Shown in pieces: positions 61,675-64,000 of a stretch of 64,000 nucleotides of DNA (position 1 is its first letter; each line of letters begins with the position of its first letter). The notes beneath the pieces were generated by a model. It was not told the origin of the DNA. It did no database searches and saw nothing but the letters and a program-made list of their open reading frames with translations. A program made the position numbers and the translations under genes. Where the stretch lies: assembly GCF_002006355.2 (NCBI RefSeq), contig NZ_CP096980.1, positions 4,402,001 to 4,466,000 of the forward strand, in the 5' to 3' direction. The stretch is from Clostridium felsineum DSM 794. Its GTDB lineage: Bacteria > Bacillota > Clostridia > Clostridiales > Clostridiaceae.

Positions 61675-62739
61675 CTATAGCAATGATTTAAATGGTAGAT
61701 CTGGTTCTATCTCAAATGCATCATGGAAACCTCTATCGTGATGATATTCCATTCTGTCTTTATCTTGAGGGTATACAAATTTTCCTCCAACTTCCCAAAT
61801 AAATGGTTTGAATTTATATTGTAATCTATTTTTTCTCATATTCCATAAAACTAAAATTTCATTAGTATCTGCCATAAAATTAGTCCAGATATCGTGATGG
61901 AAGGGTATTATAACCTTTGTATTCAAGCATTCTGCCATTCTTAATATATCAATGGAGGTGATTTTATCTGTCATTCCTCTAGGGTTTTCTCCAAAAGATC
62001 CTAAAGCAACATCTATTTTGTAGTCGTTTCCATGTTTCGCAAAGTAGTTTGAATAATGTGAATCTCCACTATGATAAATATTGCCGCCTGGAGTTTTAAT
62101 AACATAATTAACTGCTAATTTATCCATATCCTGTGGCATTTTATCTTTTAATATAACCCCTTTAGGTGCAGTAACGAGTTCCGTTCTATCAAAAGATTCA
62201 AGAGCAACAATTTCTGTATCCTTTACTTTTATTACATCTCCTGGTTTAACTACTACGCATCTTTCCTCTGGTACTCCCCAGCTAATCCAAAGATCAACAC
62301 AAGCCTTAGGTCCGATAAATTTCACATCAGATGAACAATTCTGCATTACCGCTGCAGCTACATTTGGGTCTATGTGATCGCTATGATCATGAGTTGCCAA
62401 AATAGCATCTACTTCTTTTATTTTAAAAGGATCAATTACGCAAACTGAGTTTCTTAAGTTTGGCTGCATAGCAACGCATCCAATCATTCTTTGATGTTGA
62501 TGCTGTTTTTTCATTAAAGGATTAGCTTTTGTCTTCTTTCCGCTGTTAACCCATAAATCAATGCACAAATTTGCATTTCCCTCAGATTTTACCCAAATAC
62601 CCGTACATCCTAGCCACCACATTGCAAAAGTTTCAGGCTTTACTTCTTCTTGTTCTATTTCTTCATTTAACCATGTACCCCATTCTGGAAATGTGTTTAG
62701 TATCCATGATTCTCTTGTTATTTCTTGAATTTTGCTCAT
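61675..62739 (-). CDS. ulaG: L-ascorbate-6-phosphate lactonase
   Basis: A 354-residue metallo-beta-lactamase-fold lactonase, full length for UlaG. The metal site is ATHDHSDHIDPN near residue 115; other typical stretches are WWLGCTGIWVKSEGNANLCID, YHSGDSHYSNYFAKHG, GENPRGMTDK and IPFHHDIWTNFMAD. It opens the lactone ring of L-ascorbate-6-phosphate to 3-keto-L-gulonate-6-phosphate. First gene of the catabolic operon; it follows a SorC-type operator and AAGGATG-type ribosome site. The identity is strong; true substrate in this organism is not shown. Confidence 0.95.
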   Translation of the reverse strand: MSKIQEITRESWILNTFPEWGTWLNEEIEQEEVKPETFAMWWLGCTGIWVKSEGNANLCIDLWVNSGKKTKANPLMKKQHQHQRMIGCVAMQPNLRNSVCVIDPFKIKEVDAILATHDHSDHIDPNVAAAVMQNCSSDVKFIGPKACVDLWISWGVPEERCVVVKPGDVIKVKDTEIVALESFDRTELVTAPKGVILKDKMPQDMDKLAVNYVIKTPGGNIYHSGDSHYSNYFAKHGNDYKIDVALGSFGENPRGMTDKITSIDILRMAECLNTKVIIPFHHDIWTNFMADTNEILVLWNMRKNRLQYKFKPFIWEVGGKFVYPQDKDRMEYHHDRGFHDAFEIEPDLPFKSLL

Positions 62740-62810
62740 TTTAAATTCATCCTTTCTTTAATTGTTTATCAGGTAAATTTATTTCTTCTTTTGAATCCTT
62801 AACTTATATT

Positions 62811-62871
62811 ATTATAATAACATCATAGGATTACAAAATCGACATTATTTCATACATTGCACATATGTGCA
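62811..62871 (-). promoter_or_regulatory. SorC-activated promoter region of ulaG
   Basis: The operator TGCACATATGTGCA at 62858-62871 is a perfect 14-bp palindrome. The -10 box TATAAT (62816-62811) has no good -35 (ATTTTG at 62839-62834), as expected for an activated promoter. The operator centre is near -60 from the expected start, close to the geometry at the ula PTS promoter. Confidence 0.7.
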
Positions 62872-62904
62872 CAATGTTTTTTTGACCAACGGCTTTTTAG
62901 AAAA

Positions 62905-62954
62905 ACAAAGAACCGCTATAACAGCATTTTTTATGCTATTCAGCGGCTCTTTGT
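62905..62954 (-). terminator. terminator after the hexuloisomerase gene
   Basis: ACAAAGA-CCGCT and AGCGG-TCTTTGT pair over about 12 bp with an inner AGCAT/ATGCT stem, then TTTTTCT on the minus strand. It separates the hxlB/hxlA transcript from the ulaG operon. Confidence 0.85.
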
Positions 62955-62992
62955 GTGTGTTTTATGTTAAAAAATCATGCAAAAGAAATGTA

Positions 62993-63541
62993 TTACTCTA
63001 AATTACTATGATTTTTTATAGCTATATCATTATCTATTTTATCCTTATAGCTCAATTTTAAACATAGGGCATCCATAACTATATGAACACTTTGATCAAA
63101 TAAAGAGCTTAAAAGTTGAATTGACTTTACATTTTGTGCCTTATCACTTTTTACTGCTCCAGGCACAATTATATTTTTAGAAGAATCCTTTGCAAGAGTT
63201 GAACCCTCTCTGCTTGTTATTCCGATTATATGCGCTCCCTTTGCCTTAGACTTTTGTAGTAAATTTAAAACCATGGAAGTTTCACCAGACCCTGATATTA
63301 AAAACACTACATCCTCAGCTTGAACCGAAGGAGTTATAGTTTCACCCACCACATAAACCGTATATCCAATATGCATGAGCCTCATTGCAAAGCATTTTCC
63401 TATTAGTCCAGAACGTCCTTGTCCGTATACAAAAAATCTCTTGTCCTTTGTAATAAATTCCACAACTTCATCCATTTTGCTTTCATCCACATTATTAATT
63501 ACCTGTTGAACCTCTTTTAATATATCATCAAGCACCTTCAT
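62993..63541 (-). CDS. hxlB: 6-phospho-3-hexuloisomerase
   Basis: A sugar isomerase (SIS)-fold protein of about 182 residues. Motifs: FFVYGQGRSGLIGKCFAMRL, VVGETITPSVQAEDVVFLISGSGET, and AHIIGITSREGSTLA. This is the PHI family, which converts D-arabino-hex-3-ulose-6-phosphate to fructose-6-phosphate. ATG at 63541 is preferred because GGGAG precedes it; the earlier ATG at 63550 overlaps the upstream stop. It follows the HPS-like gene, the standard HPS-PHI pair of the ribulose monophosphate cycle, also found beside ascorbate genes. Confidence 0.92.
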   Translation of the reverse strand: MKVLDDILKEVQQVINNVDESKMDEVVEFITKDKRFFVYGQGRSGLIGKCFAMRLMHIGYTVYVVGETITPSVQAEDVVFLISGSGETSMVLNLLQKSKAKGAHIIGITSREGSTLAKDSSKNIIVPGAVKSDKAQNVKSIQLLSSLFDQSVHIVMDALCLKLSYKDKIDNDIAIKNHSNLE

Positions 63542-63546
63542 GGATA

Positions 63547-64000
63547 TCATCTCCCACTTTGTAATTTTTCACAAATTCTTTTAGCTGTATACGCTGCATT
63601 CTTTGACTTTGTTATCAATGACCCCACAACAACTATTTCAGGATTAATAACCTCTATATCAGCAATAATCTTTTTATTAATGCCCCCACCTACAGCAAGT
63701 CTATTTATATCCTTATAAAGTTGTTTTTTACTTTGAAACATGTCTATTAAACTTTTATTTTCACTATCTTTAGGAAGATGAACAAATAAAATAGCATCTT
63801 CATATGTTTTTATTGTCTCAATTTTAGAATCATCCGTTTCCATCAAATCAATCATAATATGTTTTTTATACTTTTTTGAAACCTCATAACATATTTTTAT
63901 TGTTTCAATAGGGGAATTTCCCATAACAGTTGCAATATCTGCCCCTGCCTCATATGCGGCTTTAAATTCATATTCACCTTCATCACAGGTTTTTATATCT
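63547..64000 (-). CDS. 3-hexulose-6-phosphate synthase / 3-keto-L-gulonate-6-phosphate decarboxylase family (partial, N-terminus outside window)
   Basis: The last 151 or so residues of an OMP-decarboxylase-suprafamily TIM barrel; the frame is open at the window end. Features: DIKTCDEGEYEF and AGADIATVMGNSP (the DxKxxD active-site motif and phosphate-side strand), HIMIDLMETDD, then RLAVGGGINKKIIADIEV and IVVVGSLITKSKNA, which form the phosphate site. In this family HPS fixes formaldehyde and UlaD decarboxylates keto-gulonate-6-phosphate. The paired PHI gene argues for HPS; the Ula genes argue for decarboxylase. The stop TGA overlaps the next gene. Confidence 0.85.
   Translation of the reverse strand, partial: DIKTCDEGEYEFKAAYEAGADIATVMGNSPIETIKICYEVSKKYKKHIMIDLMETDDSKIETIKTYEDAILFVHLPKDSENKSLIDMFQSKKQLYKDINRLAVGGGINKKIIADIEVINPEIVVVGSLITKSKNAAYTAKRICEKLQSGR

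Noticed and set aside
1..64000. tRNA, rRNA, insertion sequences, phage or integration sites
   Set aside because: No such features were seen; no transposase, integrase or phage-type proteins occur among the frames.

Overview
The window is low-GC, AT-rich DNA from a Gram-positive anaerobe of the genus Clostridium. The protein set resembles Clostridium acetobutylicum: a licT/scrA/scrK/sacA sucrose operon, an FHA-linked type VII secretion cluster and hutP-hutH. Strong AGGAGG/GAGGTG ribosome sites and frequent TTG or GTG starts fit this. No rRNA, tRNA, CRISPR array or insertion sequence was seen. The species assignment is inference; no search was run.

Layout. (1) 1-9.1 kb, minus strand: a sugar ABC importer (binding protein cut by the window edge, two permeases), an AraC/GyrI-like regulator, and a sucrose operon of sucrose-6-phosphate hydrolase, fructokinase, PTS EIIBCA and a LicT/SacT-type antiterminator. 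Two RAT/terminator switches precede the antiterminator gene and scrA. (2) 9.2-17.3 kb: an ECF S-component, a CPBP protease, a degenerate site-2-protease-like membrane protein, a HAD phosphatase, a glycoside transporter with a rhamnosidase-like hydrolase and an AraC regulator, and an ArsC/Spx-like protein. (3) 17.3-33.2 kb, minus strand: a type VII secretion (T7SS) locus with an EssC-like triple ATPase carrying FHA domains, a YukD-like protein, three WXG100 proteins, a candidate effector, three intact TPR proteins plus one broken copy, and a full phospho-signalling set (Ser/Thr kinase, PP2C phosphatase, FHA protein). A divergent Ig-like surface protein follows. (4) 35.6-37.8 kb: hutP-hutH with an attenuator between them.

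(5) 38-51.3 kb, minus strand: a levan/fructose module. It holds a LacI repressor, HAD phosphatase, DeoR repressor, a BtrH-like protein, a mannose-family PTS (IIA, IIB, IIC, IID), a LevR-type sigma-54 activator and a large secreted levanase. Three sigma-54 promoters (before IIA, levR and levanase) each have upstream TTATACA-type repeats, several at an exact 20-bp period. The lacI and levR genes share one 14-bp palindrome at the same spacing from near-identical sigma-A promoters. This suggests a cascade in which LacI represses levR, and LevR with sigma-54 activates the levanase and PTS.

(6) 52-64 kb, minus strand: an L-ascorbate-type (Ula) catabolic region. It encodes ribulose-phosphate epimerase, UlaB/A/C PTS, a SorC-family regulator, transaldolase, split transketolase, UlaF, UlaE, an unknown cytosolic beta-propeller-like protein, UlaG lactonase, and a hexuloisomerase/hexulose-phosphate-synthase pair running off the end. 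A TGMACATnnGTKYA operator occurs at four places before the PTS, regulator and ulaG transcripts.
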